NCBI GenBank assembly: GCA_964017125.1
Contig: OZ024912.1
Span: 63,450,579-63,514,578 of the forward strand
DNA length: 64,000 bases
Direction of reading: 5' to 3'
DNA from: Flabesymbios commensalis
Taxonomy: Eukaryota; Annelida; Polychaeta; Terebellida; Flabelligeridae
Shown here: positions 12,240 to 24,830 of the stretch, one piece after another
How the letters are laid out: every line of letters starts with the position of its first letter
How positions within the stretch are numbered: the first letter of the stretch is position 1
The notes under the pieces: model-generated
What the model was told of the DNA's origin: nothing
The model's input: the letters and a program-made list of their open reading frames with translations, nothing else
Databases searched by the model: none
Translations under genes and position numbers: made by a program

Positions 12240-13900
12240 TAAAATGCATACGAAACTTACAAGAAGCCGTTCAATACAAACAATATTATGCTGTGAATTA
12301 TTTTTAAAAGTGCGTTAAGTTTATTCCCACATCCGTTACGGCGTGATCATTCCCGAGCTCACTGTGTCATTTTTGCTCGATATCTTCAAAACACAAATTT
12401 TCATGTATTGAAGAGCATGATCACCCTGAAGCACTTATTATTGTTTTTATTTCTGCGGGCGGCAGGTAAATTACAGTTAAACACTTTTTGGTTAGTCTAT
12501 TCAGGTTAACCTGCACCACAGACGGGTTACATTTAACATTTGTTTATGGAAATGTGTGCTCCACCCCAATTCAGCCTGCATATCGAGATTAGATTAGGAC
12601 TGTGCATATACGTACCCTCAAAAATACTCAACACGCCCAGCTATATGAGCAGCATTTAAACAACTGAATTATTTTAAGCCCCAAATAGCTTAGCCATATT
12701 CAAGTATGTGAGATACCATTTCCCTCACAAAGAATCCGAAAAGAAGGTAATGGAAAAACCTCAGGGGTTTTTTATTTGGAAATATTATGCACGCCAAGAG
12801 CTCTGCTTGCATATATTGATAAATTCTTTGCCATAACTAATAAATCATAATGTTCACCGAACCAGATAACCAGATTTTGTGTTTAGAAACAATGTCGATA
12901 TCACGAGATCCACATTTAAATTTGAAATGAGTACTCGATTATGGCGGTAAGCCAAGCCATTTTGTCAGTCAAATTATAACACCATGGTGAACTGAAAGCT
13001 CATTTGATAAAGTAGATCGTTTGTAATAGGATCGACTATGTCTGGGATTCAACACGAATTTAAATTTATCGTGACTAAACGACAGTATCATGGTGACGTT
13101 AATGTAGTGCTAAGACCTAATGTAAACCACCTTATCTCCCTCAGTAATACATGCACATCCATTAACGATTTGAGATTATGATAACGCAGTTAGGTAGGAT
13201 ATCATCCATTCCAACAGTGTCTTGTTGGCCGGATTGCAAGATTGGTCCCCAAGCTGGCTCAACTGATTTATGTACATGTTCTGTGATGTATAGTCTGTCC
13301 AACGGTGGAGGACTGTCCAAAAAAGTTACACCCTTTGCCATGTAATACACTTCTAATTATGACGCCGCTCTATAATTTAAACCAATAAACCTTATTCCGG
13401 TTTATTCACAGAATTGCGTTGCATGTCAAATGGTTTTGAAATTATTCTGACTGGAATTTTGCGTAATTTTCAGGGTTGTTGCCTATGACTAGAAAATAGT
13501 GCTTACAAACATTGTAAATCTGCGAAAAGCTAGCTTTCACTTTGGACACAATCGGACAGATAGTAACATTAAAAGAGAAGGAAGACAATTGTATATTATA
13601 AATTGTCATTTCCGTGTTTGCATCCATCTGCTTAATAGGTGGAAGTGGTCATTATAATGATAATTCTTTAACATTTACATAGACCTTTTTACATCCAAAT
13701 GCCTACTGGCTAAGTTGTCATATATCTTTCACCATCGTATAGCACAAGGTTGTGCTGACCCGTTGTTTTGTCGTCACATAAATGTTAAACCTAATGCTTC
13801 TTTCACTAAAAGAAGTATACCTTGGATGACACCACACTCTAAACAATTAAAACAGTTTTTGCTATCTTGAAATGTATATATAAATACTAAAACTGATGCA
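12240..13900. other. Noncoding stretch, no assignable feature
   Basis: No recognisable coding, RNA or repeat structure was found. Short open frames here lack family motifs. Confidence 0.4.
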
Positions 13901-14741
13901 TCCAGAAGCGAGAAGGTCCAAGAACGGAGCAAGTATAGGCCTACTAGATGGGCTAATAAAGGTCGCTTCATGTTAATGAGGATACCGAGGCTGTAATCAT
14001 TCATCTCGGGACCAAATAATATTGGTGTCAAGCAAACAAGGCAATTTAGGATATCAACGAGCTTACTAAAAAAATGAAAACTCTGCACAATACACACTTT
14101 TATTTGTCGAAAATTCCCCCAAAAGCCAGAATAAATATAACACCATTATTCACCGTATGAACAGTCACATACGAGATATATGTTCAAAATTAAAAAAAAA
14201 CGTTTACTATATGCACGCACCCGTAACAAAACAACATATGAGCCGTGGTGGCATACACTTGAACGATAAGGGACAACAAAACCTGACTGCGGCTATGTCT
14301 GGAGTATTCAAAAACCATACAGTAACCGGTCAGTCTTTTTATATCCCAACCATCATAAAAAGGACATAGCAGACGTGACCATGAGGTTAAAAATGATCAG
14401 GTGGGTGAAATACGCGTACTCTCATGAGGCATAAATGGTTGAGGAAACAAAATGGCAGATCTTGATATTTTAGCATTTATTTGTGCATGCGATATAAAAA
14501 TTTTAACAGAAACAATGACAAATAATGATTAAACATTGGTATTACCCGGGTATCAGTTCCATCATGTTAGTAGACAATTTAAACTTGAAAATGCTTCAAG
14601 AGCTTCTGGTGGTATTGGAATACTGGTAGCTAACAAATTTGAAAACCATCCAGGGTAGACAACACCTATGATCATCTGGTATGGTTAACAATAACTACAG
14701 AATATTATCTGTGAACGCTATACGTAATGAGGACGGAGTCA

Positions 14742-14972
14742 TTAACCCTTTGACTTCCAGGCCGGAGTGCATGCCAGGATCCAGATATACTGGTGTAGGA
14801 GTTCTATTTTTCGTCATTTGAAGCTGGAATTGCTAACGCAATTTCCAGCTTCAAATGACGAAAAATACATAAATGTAGTATATATTTGACGAAAATTTGT
14901 GTCATTTTATGGTTACGTTCATTGACGAATGACGACGGAAATTTCCGTCATGTATGGTAGTGAAAAGGTTAA
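14742..14972. mobile_element. TTAA MITE with internal hairpin (copy a)
   Basis: TTAA bounds both ends (14742-14745 and 14969-14972). The inverted ends are CCCTTTGACTTCCAG and, from the other side, CCTTTTCACTACCAT, the piggyBac-like arrangement of TTAA followed by CCC. An internal 29-bp stem at 14805-14867 closes on TTGC-TAAC-GCAA. A second small palindrome, GACGGAAATTTCCGTC, lies near the right end. There is no coding capacity. It sits inside the decayed LINE's endonuclease region and is therefore younger than that insertion. Confidence 0.8.
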
Positions 14973-15072
14973 CAAATATGGACGATCCCTGCTAAATTAT
15001 TGCATAAGCACATAACCTAAAATAGCCAATGGGAGAATGTTTGATGATAAAGGTATCGGGCGTTATACATAC

Positions 15073-15568
15073 GGTGTCCGGTGATTTCGGACCTCGACTA
15101 TTTCAGACTGGTGATTTCGGACGTCAATTGGTGATTTTGGTCGGTAATTTCGGACGCTGTGCGCTGAAATCGGACGGTGATTACGGACGGTGTGCGGTGA
15201 ATTCGGACGCCGCGGTGAATTCGGACGGTGATTTCGGACGGTGTGCGGTGAATTCGGACGCCCAACAGCGAATCTCAGTATCTGGTCTAATACAAACAAT
15301 GCTGTGCTGTTCGCGTTGGGCTGAGAAATCTAAATTAAAATAACCCATTCCAAAGTTAGATTCACAAACTATGCCGTTAAGACTGTTGACAAGTTAAACT
15401 AACTATTCCAGCAAATTCACCGCACACCGCCCGAAATACCTGTCCGATATTACCGGATGCCGGAATCACCATCCGAATTCACTGTCAAAATCACCGTCCG
15501 AAATCACCGATATGCGTCCGAAATCACCAAGTCCGAAATGGTCGAGGTACGAAAATCACCGACAGTCT
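15073..15568. mobile_element. Foldback element made of GGTGATTTCGGAC repeats
   Basis: The left arm is a string of GGTGATTTCGGAC-type units. The right arm is the same motif in reverse complement (GTCCGAAATCACC). Both arms exceed 130 bp. TACATAC lies directly outside both ends (15066-15072 and 15569-15575), so the target duplication is about 7-8 bp. Removing the insert restores the LINE reading GRYTYYSRTG across the junction, which independently confirms both boundaries. Confidence 0.85.
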
Positions 15569-17660
15569 TACATACTATTCGCGTACAGGAGCAAACACTA
15601 TTGCTTATGTGATACTAAGAGAGATTATCTGCTCAGTAAATTTCAAGTTTTACCGAAATTAGTAGGCCTATAATTGGATCCTTGACCTATAAAATTTCAT
15701 ATTCTCAATACAGCAGCTCTGCGAAACGAGCAGACGTGTATTGCGTTCGTAGAGATGTTATGTGCCACAGATATGAGGGTGTAATAGCGATAACCTATGT
15801 GATATGTGATATTTTCAACGGTATGTTAGAAAATGCAAAATCCCCATTATTTCCAAAGAAGCAACATAATTCAAATAGTAAGAAAAACATAAACAATAAC
15901 TTTCCTTTCAACTCTTGATATGTCGAAGAATTTTAATGTTTAAAACATGGCTAAACATAGGAAGTTCAACACATGTCAACTGAAGATTCAAATGCCTACT
16001 GGTAATTCTGAAAATCTTCACAACCTAGAAATTCAACCAGAGTCACAATTTGTGAAATATTTTTAGCAACAAGTCTACCCTCCCCATGTCGACCATTTTG
16101 ACTACGATCACATGAATATTATAATAAAACAAGTTACATCATCCCCAAATGATACTATCGAGAAGGGAGAGGATGGTCAATCCGATGTGTTGCAGTTCTT
16201 AAACAGCCCCATTTCTATAGATGAACTTAAAAAAGCGAGTCTAAGGTTAAAATAGAAAAAAGCGGCAGGTGTAGATGCGGAATTTTACAAGCATGGTTGT
16301 AATGAGCTGCCAGCACTAGTTTTGTTGTTTAATACCATTATTGCCAATAGAGAATACCCATCAAGATGGGCCACTAGTAAAATTTATCCCGTTCACAAAA
16401 AAACTGATCAAAGTGTACCCGAAAGGAAAGTTACAGTTATGCCATGCATTGGGCAATTATTTGAATCTATACTTAATAACAGACTTTAAAACTGATGTAC
16501 AATATGTATTGATAAATTATGTAATGATAATGATTACATTCAAGCTGTCTTTAAAAGTAACTCCCGGACAACCGATATTATATTTATACTATGACTTTGT
16601 GCCATATTAGATATGTAAAGGTGTCTTTTAAAGAACCTGTATATATGATTTGTTTATTTTACAAAATATTTCACTACATTGACAGATCAGCACTGTACTA
16701 TAAATTACTGAGCAGAAGATTAGTCTGAAATTTTCTAACTGCAATGAAGAGTATGTTCTTTAAAGCTGAGTGCTGTGTAAAATGGGATACGTGCATCAGT
16801 GACATTTTAAAAAGCAAATTAGTGTCCTGCAAGGTGGAATGCTCAGCCCAAAATTATTTACAGAATTTCTGCAAGATATATCCAAATCATTCAATCAAGA
16901 TCAGGGCATCCCTGTAGACATTTTAATAAAGGTATTCTTGTTATTTGCAGACGACCTTGTCCTTTTTTTTCAGATTCTACTGATGGCTTGAAAAAGCAAT
17001 TAACTGCCCTGTATACATATGCTTCTCTGTGGCATATTATAGCCAGTATTCCTGAAACAAAAATTTTCATAGTTAACAAGCGCCATACGTCAAAATGTTT
17101 CCTACTATGGTGATTATATAATAGGAAAAAGCAGAATAATATTAATATTTTGGGGTTGTATATTGCACTAATAATGCATTGAAAAAAACGTTTTCTCACC
17201 TTTCTTCCCAAGCTTGTAAAGCATTTTTTCTCTACACAAACAATCTTGTCCTGTAGTCGCTAAATTGTCCCCTGATATTCCATTCAAGGGTGGTGATTGT
17301 CAAATACTGCTCATATTAGAGTATCGAAGCTATATATATATGTCATACCGGCAATAGTGATCATGATCTAAAAAAATACATCTAAAATTGATTAAATCCA
17401 CTCACCTACTCCTGCAATGTATGGTAACGCAGTATGGTTCCCGTTGATTATTCGGCAGCATATTAAAGCTGTAAAATTATGGGTGTAGAATTTTAGACCT
17501 ATCACAGAACCACACTGTCAGACATGCTTACAATATGCTACTAGAGCTAGATGGCACTGGATTCACAAACTGTGGTATTCGTTGTATTGTTGAACCAGCC
17601 GGACTAGATCAAGCTTGGGTAACACAGCATATTGAAAATACTAATAAATTCATGGTTTCT

Positions 17661-19270
17661 TTTAAATATTCAATTGTTAGAATATTTACACAGAAGTGGT
17701 GACAAGATATCGAAAGTTCAAGTAAGCTGCGTACACATTCATAAGTAAAAAAATCTTTGTGTGTTGCTCCATAGGCCTATATCTTAAACATAAAGGGGAA
17801 CCACGCCATAACATATCGAATGAGCTCACATGATTTAAAGATACAATAATCCAATAACTCCAATAAATCAATATGCACAAGGTGTTAATCAAATGAAATT
17901 GACTACGATATACATCTTCTTTTCTACTGTAATATTATGAACAATGAACGTGAAATCTTTTTAAAATTCTGTAGCCGCAGTTATGAATATGCAGCCGACA
18001 TTGATATGTTTCTACGAATTATAACATCTAGAGACATAACAGTGGTGAAATCACTAGCGCAATTTATCTATTGTTGTTTCAAACAAATTAAGGGTTAAAA
18101 ATACTAAGTATAACAAGTGTAAATTCACTGTGAAGTTGAAAGAATTACGGAGGGTTCTCATGCGCTGGCAACCGAGGAGCCACCAGCTCAACCCATACTA
18201 GTAGACTAGCGTATTTTGGCTGGGCGACGACTTCACGAGCTGACGCCACCCAATGCATATTATATGCTTATCACAATACTTGTATTAGGGGACAATGAGG
18301 CCCGAAATGTTTTAGTTCCATTGTATCACGGAATCAGTTGTAGTAGCGAGGTCTTGATTGAAAATGATATACATGTAAATTAATTAATAATTAAAATAGG
18401 CTGAAATATTTTGTATTAGTGTCGTGACTTGCGTGACTGGCATAGATAATTATTATCATGGTTATGTGTCATTATGATCGTTATAACCTTGCTTTTTATC
18501 TTGAACAATGACAATCACAAGTCAACTGTCGCTATAGTATATATTATCATGCTTTCGTGATCTGACTTGGGTACTACCACTTATCAGGACGGCTGTTGAT
18601 CTCGGATTTTTTATTTTGCCGTTTAGGGCCGTTTCGCCTTTGTTATCAGACGAGCTGGGGCATTATGGAGTGCTGCCAAGTCAACTGATTTTCTGTATGA
18701 GGCCGGGAATGTTTTTTCTTCGATTGCAACTCCGAGTATGTGAGACTAACTGTAATAACAACTACATGTATATACACGTTAATAACATAACAAATGTGTG
18801 TTTATTAAACTCTGAAGATATCACAATAATAGTTCAGTGTTTCAAGCCCTGCTGTTGCTAACTAACTCTCGAGCCGCACAGTCTCTGGATATGATATCAC
18901 TACATCCCCCTTAATACATATTTTAATGAATTAGCATGGGGATTTAACAGTAAAATTAAACTAAAGACACAGGAGTGAAACATACCCTGGCCAATTGTGT
19001 TCAGGGGTTATTCTGCCCTTTTCCTAAACACAACGTTTAATTTATAAATCAATTATCTTGGGTACTATTATTTTACCACCAGATCTTGTAGTAGTAGAAG
19101 TAAATCATTGCTTTACGTCACTTTTCGGCACGAATGGTCTTTTAAGTGATATTGTAATACTATAAAAACGTTGTAGTCAATTGATGAGATGAATTATGTA
19201 CAAAAGATGATGTGAGGGTGGGGGTGATAAGGCATGGTGAGTTTTTGAGAGCGTTTTCCTCCGCTCGCCT
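17661..19270. other. Noncoding stretch, no assignable feature
   Basis: No conserved family was recognised. A small dyad around TACTAGTAGACTAG near 18200 is the only local structure noted. Confidence 0.35.
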
Positions 19271-19700
19271 GATAAGGGGTTCTGGGCATGGCTAGGGGAT
19301 CTACCCCCAGACATGGCCAGACGGCCGGAGACTTCATTTTCCTTGTGCAATTTAATTTTGCGCCGCTCCGCTATCCTCAGGTCGGATAGTCCCCAGAGTA
19401 ACAATGGGAAGGGTAACTACATTCATTCCCGTGAGAGACCTAATGCCAACACACACTATTGTCGGTTATTTAAGGCTACCACGGCCTACACCAGCGCATG
19501 CACTGATGCGGGTGCTGCATTAGCTCTGCGGTTGAGCGGAGGAACCAGGCCACTGGCAATCCTCCCAAAGATCATGGCCGGATCCGAGCAGGCTGCAGGT
19601 GCCCTTGGATGATTGCTGTGGACTAGTGCCTTCGTACAATGACGTACACAACATTTAGCAGACGGAACAGATCCCTAATGGCCCTCCCCGGATGGGGGCG
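19250..19700 (+). other. GC-rich block with unassigned 99-residue open frame
   Basis: This block is markedly richer in G+C than its neighbours. It contains an open frame at 19313-19612 starting MARRPETSFSLCNLILRR. I do not recognise the protein. It could be part of an untranslated leader or ORF of a retroelement. Confidence that it encodes a protein is low. Confidence 0.2.
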
Positions 19701-19779
19701 AAAAGTACTACTACAAGCAATCATTCCAGTACCCACCCCCCCCCCCCCAAATATTGTACATGTAAAATCTGACTCAAAG

Positions 19780-20870
19780 TCTCTTTGCACTTCTACTCCA
19801 CTGTCTTTTATTGTCTATGTCTCCACAGGATCTTTGATAGATCATGCAGCACATAAGGAGTTGATGGTAGGGCTGTCGAGTGACTTCTGTTTCTTCTGAA
19901 AACATCAGAATCAGATTCAACTAAATGTGAGTGTGGTGTGTTAGAGCTGCCGATGACAGTTGCTGATTGTTTCTCAGTTTGTATCCACACCTTGACTCCT
20001 AGATCACTGGTTTAGCAGTTTTACATCTGCGACGTCTGTCATACACTTTTTCATTTTGTTTCTGTACACTTTCTCTCTTCCAGCCAGGTTTTTTTAAATT
20101 TGGCCACGTAGGCAAGAAATTACAAGGAGTTCATGGTAAAGTTGTTCTTCCCATGCATAACTCGGCTGGACTATACCCATTTTGTAAAGGAGTGGCTTTA
20201 TATGATAGTAGAGCTAAATAAGGATCAGAGTTCTTGGCTAGCAGACCTGTAATGGTTTTCACAGCTCTTTCTGCTTCTCCATTTTCTCACGGGTATTTTG
20301 GGCTAGTTGTTTTGTGGTTAATGCCATACAGTTTAGCAAATTCGGCAAATTCTGAAGCTGAATATTGAGGACCATTATCGCTGATTAATGTCTTCACAAT
20401 TCCATGGCGAGGAAATATGGAATTGAGATTATAGGTTCACGCTGACTAGCACGTTCTTTACAGCAAATAGTACAAGAATCAACAAGTTTTTGAATGTCTT
20501 TATTCAGTCCGGGCCACCAAATTGATTGTTTTGCTCTCAATCTACATTTTTCACTACCAAGAAATGAAATGAATCGGGCTTTAGGCCACCTTTGTGCACA
20601 TATAGGCTAAACTGGGCCAGGAGAACCTCCTGAGGATGGTGAGATGATTGAGATGACACTGTCCTCCAGACACAGGATTCGAAATTCGAGCCCTGGCGGT
20701 CTGAGGCCGAGCACGCTACCTCTCGGTCACGGAGGCTCCCCACAATACTAACTTTTTTTCACTACCAAGATGAGCTTCATGGACATCTGCAAGTAGTATA
20801 TGCCCATATGTATTTTCGTGCAAAATGTTTGTTAAAAGTGATTTTTTTGTTTATTCCCATTTGGAACATA
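19780..20870 (-). mobile_element. Fossil Ty3/gypsy-type retrotransposon fragment (integrase region)
   Basis: The minus strand shows the integrase zinc-binding region (WWPGL), the integrase core (ISDNGPQY block, TSPKYP block) and the downstream tail of a Ty3/gypsy Pol. Only this part of the element is recognisable. No gag, RT or paired LTRs were identified. The copy is broken, with a handful of breaks, and a SINE (20563-20754) is inserted in the zinc-binding region. Age looks moderate: the protein signature is still easy to read. Confidence 0.8.
20563..20754 (-). mobile_element. tRNA-derived SINE, copy 1, with 16-bp target duplication
   Basis: The minus strand begins with a tRNA-like head: GTGACCGAGAGGTAGCGTGC as A box and a TTTCGAATCC-type B box. 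A body with CAGTGTCATCTCATC and CCTCAGGAGG follows. TTTTTCACTACCAAGA flanks both sides (20547-20562 and 20755-20770), a 16-bp target duplication. It interrupts the gypsy fragment. A second copy lies at 62070-62240. Confidence 0.85.
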
Positions 20871-20955
20871 GTAGTGATGAGAAAAAAAGGGATTGCATTT
20901 TTTTCTAACTCTTAAATCTCTGGAAATTTACTAAATCCAAAATGGCCGCCATATT
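20815..20955 (+). repeat. Left arm of a diverged inverted repeat
   Basis: Shared words with the reverse complement of 24690-24830 include AAAAAAAGGGATTGCATTTTTTT, here given only by its ends, plus AAAATGG and GCCGCCA. Identity falls toward the outer side. The two arms may bound one 4-kb element or be independent copies of one repeat. Confidence 0.5.
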
Positions 20956-23900
20956 CCCAAGATATCATTTATTTCACCATAACTTCTGAAATAATGAACA
21001 CAAAAACTTGTAAAATATATCGCTTTGTGTAGTTTTTAAGGCGAGAAAACTCATAATTATATTTTGGAAATAAACAGTTTAAACTTATTTTTTTAACCAA
21101 CAAAATATAACAACATAGCATGGGATATCTGCTGCGGGTGTAGGCTGTGTGCTAGGCCTTGAACGGAATTTAGGATACTGTGTGGACCGATGGAGGGCAG
21201 TGCCATCTGATACATCTCATCATGCCCAGAATTGTATTCATTTGTAGCATTCAATATATATAGGGGGTGGGGCACTCGGTGAAAATTTGGGTTCGGTGTA
21301 CAGACAGGATAGTCAAACCCTTCGTCTTGAATATACATTTGTGGCCCAAAAATATACCTTTGAATATACAAATTTTGCCGACAATAACTAGGCCCTGTAA
21401 AGTTTCGGGCGAAAACATACCATTTAATAGGCCTATGCAGATTTGGACAATAGCACACCCTTTCTGAATAGACACAATGTCCGAGATAGCCTAAAAGTTT
21501 TAACAAACTATCTGTCACTGTCTAAAAACATGAAAACCCTGCTTTTTGCACAGCACACTCATCTAGGCTTAATGTTCAAGACAAAGAGCAGCCTTTGAAT
21601 AAACACATGATACAGCTGGGTTATGTTATTGACCCTTGAAAATGCAGTACATGTGTTTTTTCATACGGTAGTGATGATACCCTTAGATATACCAAAATTG
21701 TCACCTCTTGAGAATACAGAGATCGGTACAGCTCTAATACACTCAGACTCAGGGCCAGACTAGCACAGCTAGCTGGCACTGCTACAGAGTTTTGTGAATC
21801 TCTTCTCGTGCAGCAATAGTTTGACAGCCATGTGGCTGGTCAGTGTATTGTTTAAATCTTGTAAATCTTTTTAAACATGTGGTGATTGGCCAGCCAAAAA
21901 TTGGATCAAGCTCATGAATATCTCCAACAGAACACATTCCACAGTGCAATCAATCAGAGCCACTAGAGAAAGCTAGTGGAAGGATAGTGGATCTGATGAA
22001 TGAGAATGTAATATACCATGCACACGGGGAGTTATTCTGGTCCAGTTTAGTCATAATTTATAATATGTGCACAGAAGTGTCCGAATACCCCAGTCATTCG
22101 TTCACTTATTTACCCATTTATTTTTACCCCCCACCCTCCTATGATATATATTATCGACAGATTTCTAAAATATTATTCAATTAATTACCATTTTTTAATA
22201 TTACATAAACATTATCTTCAATGCAAGGAAATACTAAAGGCAGTTACTAAAATTACATTCTGGCACAAAATAAACTTCAGTTTGCAAAAAAGATGTGTTT
22301 TTTAATGACAATATATATATAATGATAGTGTAGAAGTTCAAACGATCTGTGATTCAAACATCAATATCACATTTTTGAACCTCCACTCGAGTCGTGACCT
22401 CAAACATGTCGAACATGAAGTTATATAATTATATTATTAAGAATGCTGCCACCAAAAAGACGTAACTTTTTTTTCAGTTCTATCAGTCAAAGAAAGTAAT
22501 ATATGACAAAATTTATTAAACTGTTATGCTTACCACTCCGAAAACATTAACTTGATTCATTTTATGTTACTAGCACAATATTATATGTCCATAGATGCAT
22601 GCAATGATTGAATAATCAGTGATTTATAATTATAATCTCATCTGCCTGATTCACCTACTTCATTTATCTGATATAACAATATCTGTCAGAATTTTTAATT
22701 GCTGATTATATTAACTATCCTTTCTCTAAATATATATCGACAAAGAAGATAATTAAAAACAAAGAATGTTTAGAGTGTTTCTAAAAGTGGTTCTCCGGCT
22801 CAACTCTTAAAAAAAGGCTTCTATTCTGTACGTACTTTGGATTCACGTTTCACACATGTGTTGCCATTGCATATTATAACTACATCTCTATATCTATCTT
22901 GCATTATTTGCTAGTGTAATATTAAGGTATCATTGATTTAAATGTACCGATAACATTTTCCATAAGTTTATTGACATAATGTATATCACATAGCTGATCA
23001 TAGCTATAACATAGCTATAATATGTCATGATCATAGCTATAAAAGCTCTTTAAAAACTAACGGTTAGATAATAATTTTCTTTTATTTCAGATTATTTGAC
23101 TTTTATTGCAGGTTAAATCATTTAATTATCATTCAAATTGTATAATGTACCGTACATTTATTTATTATGAGTAATTTTTTGCAATAAATTAATATGATTT
23201 ATCGTAGTAGGGCAATAACTCTAACGTTAAGTAACTCAAGGCCAGACCCATACACGGTTAAGATCATATTAACTTCAATCACACTAAAATGTTGAATACA
23301 TTTTTCAGACATACGTGCCACAAGGATACATTAGGTCTGCTCCTAACTTACATTCAAGGAATTTCACAAGCAAGATCCAGATGGTACTGCCCCCTTCTGC
23401 CATCACCATATGACCAATGTTACTTTCAACTCTACCAAATTCGAAGAGAAATATAGGCATAGCTACATGAAGGAATTGAATGCTACAAATGAATAAAATA
23501 TATTTTGCGGAGGATAATTTACACTTGTATGACAATTAAATGCCTGATTTTCTTGATAATTGTTTGATGTAGGCCTACGATGAGCTATTATTGGACATTG
23601 CAATGACCTTAGGTTGTCATGGGTATGATATTTGTCTGCTACTGTGAAGGCCAACCCTGCAACACGAACTGATATAAATCTTTATTTTCTTTAGCATACC
23701 CCTCTCCATCAATGTGTGAAACATTACTTTTTTGCGTCAAATTTTGCAAGTGCTTGAGGACGGGTGTGAAAAAAAAAGAAAAACAGTATGGTATGACATT
23801 GTTCTTGACCTTTTACAAAACACATATAAAAAACACCGAGTTATCAATACCTAGAAGCATCTGTTGACCTGTGTAAATATCTAAATATGAAAATAGTTCA

Positions 23901-24300
23901 CTTATTCTTCCACTCTTCTAATTGAGTATGTAACATGACATCATTTAGCATTTTTGGCCTCCAGAAGTGTTAGTTGCGCAGTTGACCTCTTGCAATCTAG
24001 AATTATGCACATAATATACCAGATTGGAATTAATTTATTAACATTTTCTTTTATTTGACATTGAAATGACATTATAAAGCCCCCATCGGGAAGGGGACCC
24101 TAACTGTATCTGAACAATTACACCCTCTTGATCGATTCGTTCATACTCTAACCTATCATGCAGTTGGTTATGTTTAGGGGTGATGTGTAGTCTTACTACA
24201 CACGTATAATGAAGAGATGTGCCGGTATGTAATTTACTTGGGAATATTTATAATAAAGCTTATCGTAGCATTTTATACATTATAATGATGTGGAATGATG
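20956..24300. other. AT-rich noncoding stretch
   Basis: Between the inverted arms there is no recognisable protein or RNA gene. TATA-rich simple sequence is common (for example 22305-22325), and CATAGCTATAA words repeat near 22990-23045. Confidence 0.4.
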
Positions 24301-24689
24301 GTAGAATTATTGTAGTTCCTGATGAAAAACAATATGATGTGTTGCTCAAAATATAACTTCGGTGATTTCATGGCGGCCATTTTGAATTTCATAATTTACA
24401 AAAAAGCCACAATCCATCCAGATATCACCATAGGGAAACTAGCCAAGCATGATCAAAACAGAAAAAAACTATCAGCCAAAACAAAGTTAGCCGCAGTTTC
24501 ACTGCGATATCCGGTTGTTTTTGCTTATATTTGCATAAATATAGACTTTACAATTTTTTTTCTAAAAACAAATGAAACAATTGGCTTTCTCATACCTGAA
24601 AACATGAGAATAGACATATTATTTATGTCTCTAGCGTATTTAGTTGCAAAATTATTCGTGAATATTTTTATTTTTATATACGTTGGCGG

Positions 24690-24830
24690 CCATCTTGGAT
24701 TTCGCCATTTTGAACATTTTCTTGACTAATAAAAAAATGCAATCCCTTTTTTTCTTGATCTTCATGACATTTTGAGTCAGAATCAAGTGAAAAATCAATT
24801 TTAACAGGAAAATTGCACGGAAGTGTTATA
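24690..24830 (-). repeat. Right arm of a diverged inverted repeat
   Basis: Partner of 20815-20955, containing GGCGGCCATCTTGGATTT and the GCAATCCC word in antisense. Confidence 0.5.

Larger units (their letters stand above)
13930..17660 (+). mobile_element. Decayed non-LTR retrotransposon (LINE) with SGNH-type ORF1
   Basis: Pieces of a LINE appear in order. ORF1 esterase remnants come first (an IHLGT block near 14005, and GGIHLNDKGQQNL at 14250-14290). Endonuclease remnants follow (ASGGIGILV near 14605; SLLNYC and IANGRM near 14985-15045; YYSRTGANTIAYVI at 15575-15620). Next come RT pieces (KAAGVDAEFYKHG near 16260-16300, ATSKIYPVHKK near 16370, QGGMLSPKLFTEFLQDIS near 16830-16890, FADDLVLF near 16945), then a C-terminal piece near 17450. 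Many stops and frameshifts scatter through it. Two later elements are inserted: a TTAA MITE (14742-14972) and a foldback (15073-15568). The clade is unsettled; the SGNH ORF1 points to the CR1/L2 side. Confidence 0.8.

Noticed and set aside
13162-13350. Minus-strand 62-residue frame
   Set aside because: No conserved motif or convincing splice signals; treated as chance.
16341-16610. Plus-strand 89-residue frame as a separate gene
   Set aside because: Its start reads as a frame-shifted stretch of the decayed LINE reverse transcriptase region.
19400-19620. Possible 5S rRNA-like sequence
   Set aside because: A few words (AGCAGG, TTGGATG) resemble 5S RNA, but order and spacing do not fit, and the internal promoter boxes are absent.
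24322-24729. 135-residue plus-strand frame with hydrophobic stretches
   Set aside because: It starts in and ends in dispersed repeat sequence (ATGGCGGCCATTTTG and GGCGGCCATCTTGG). No family motif was seen.
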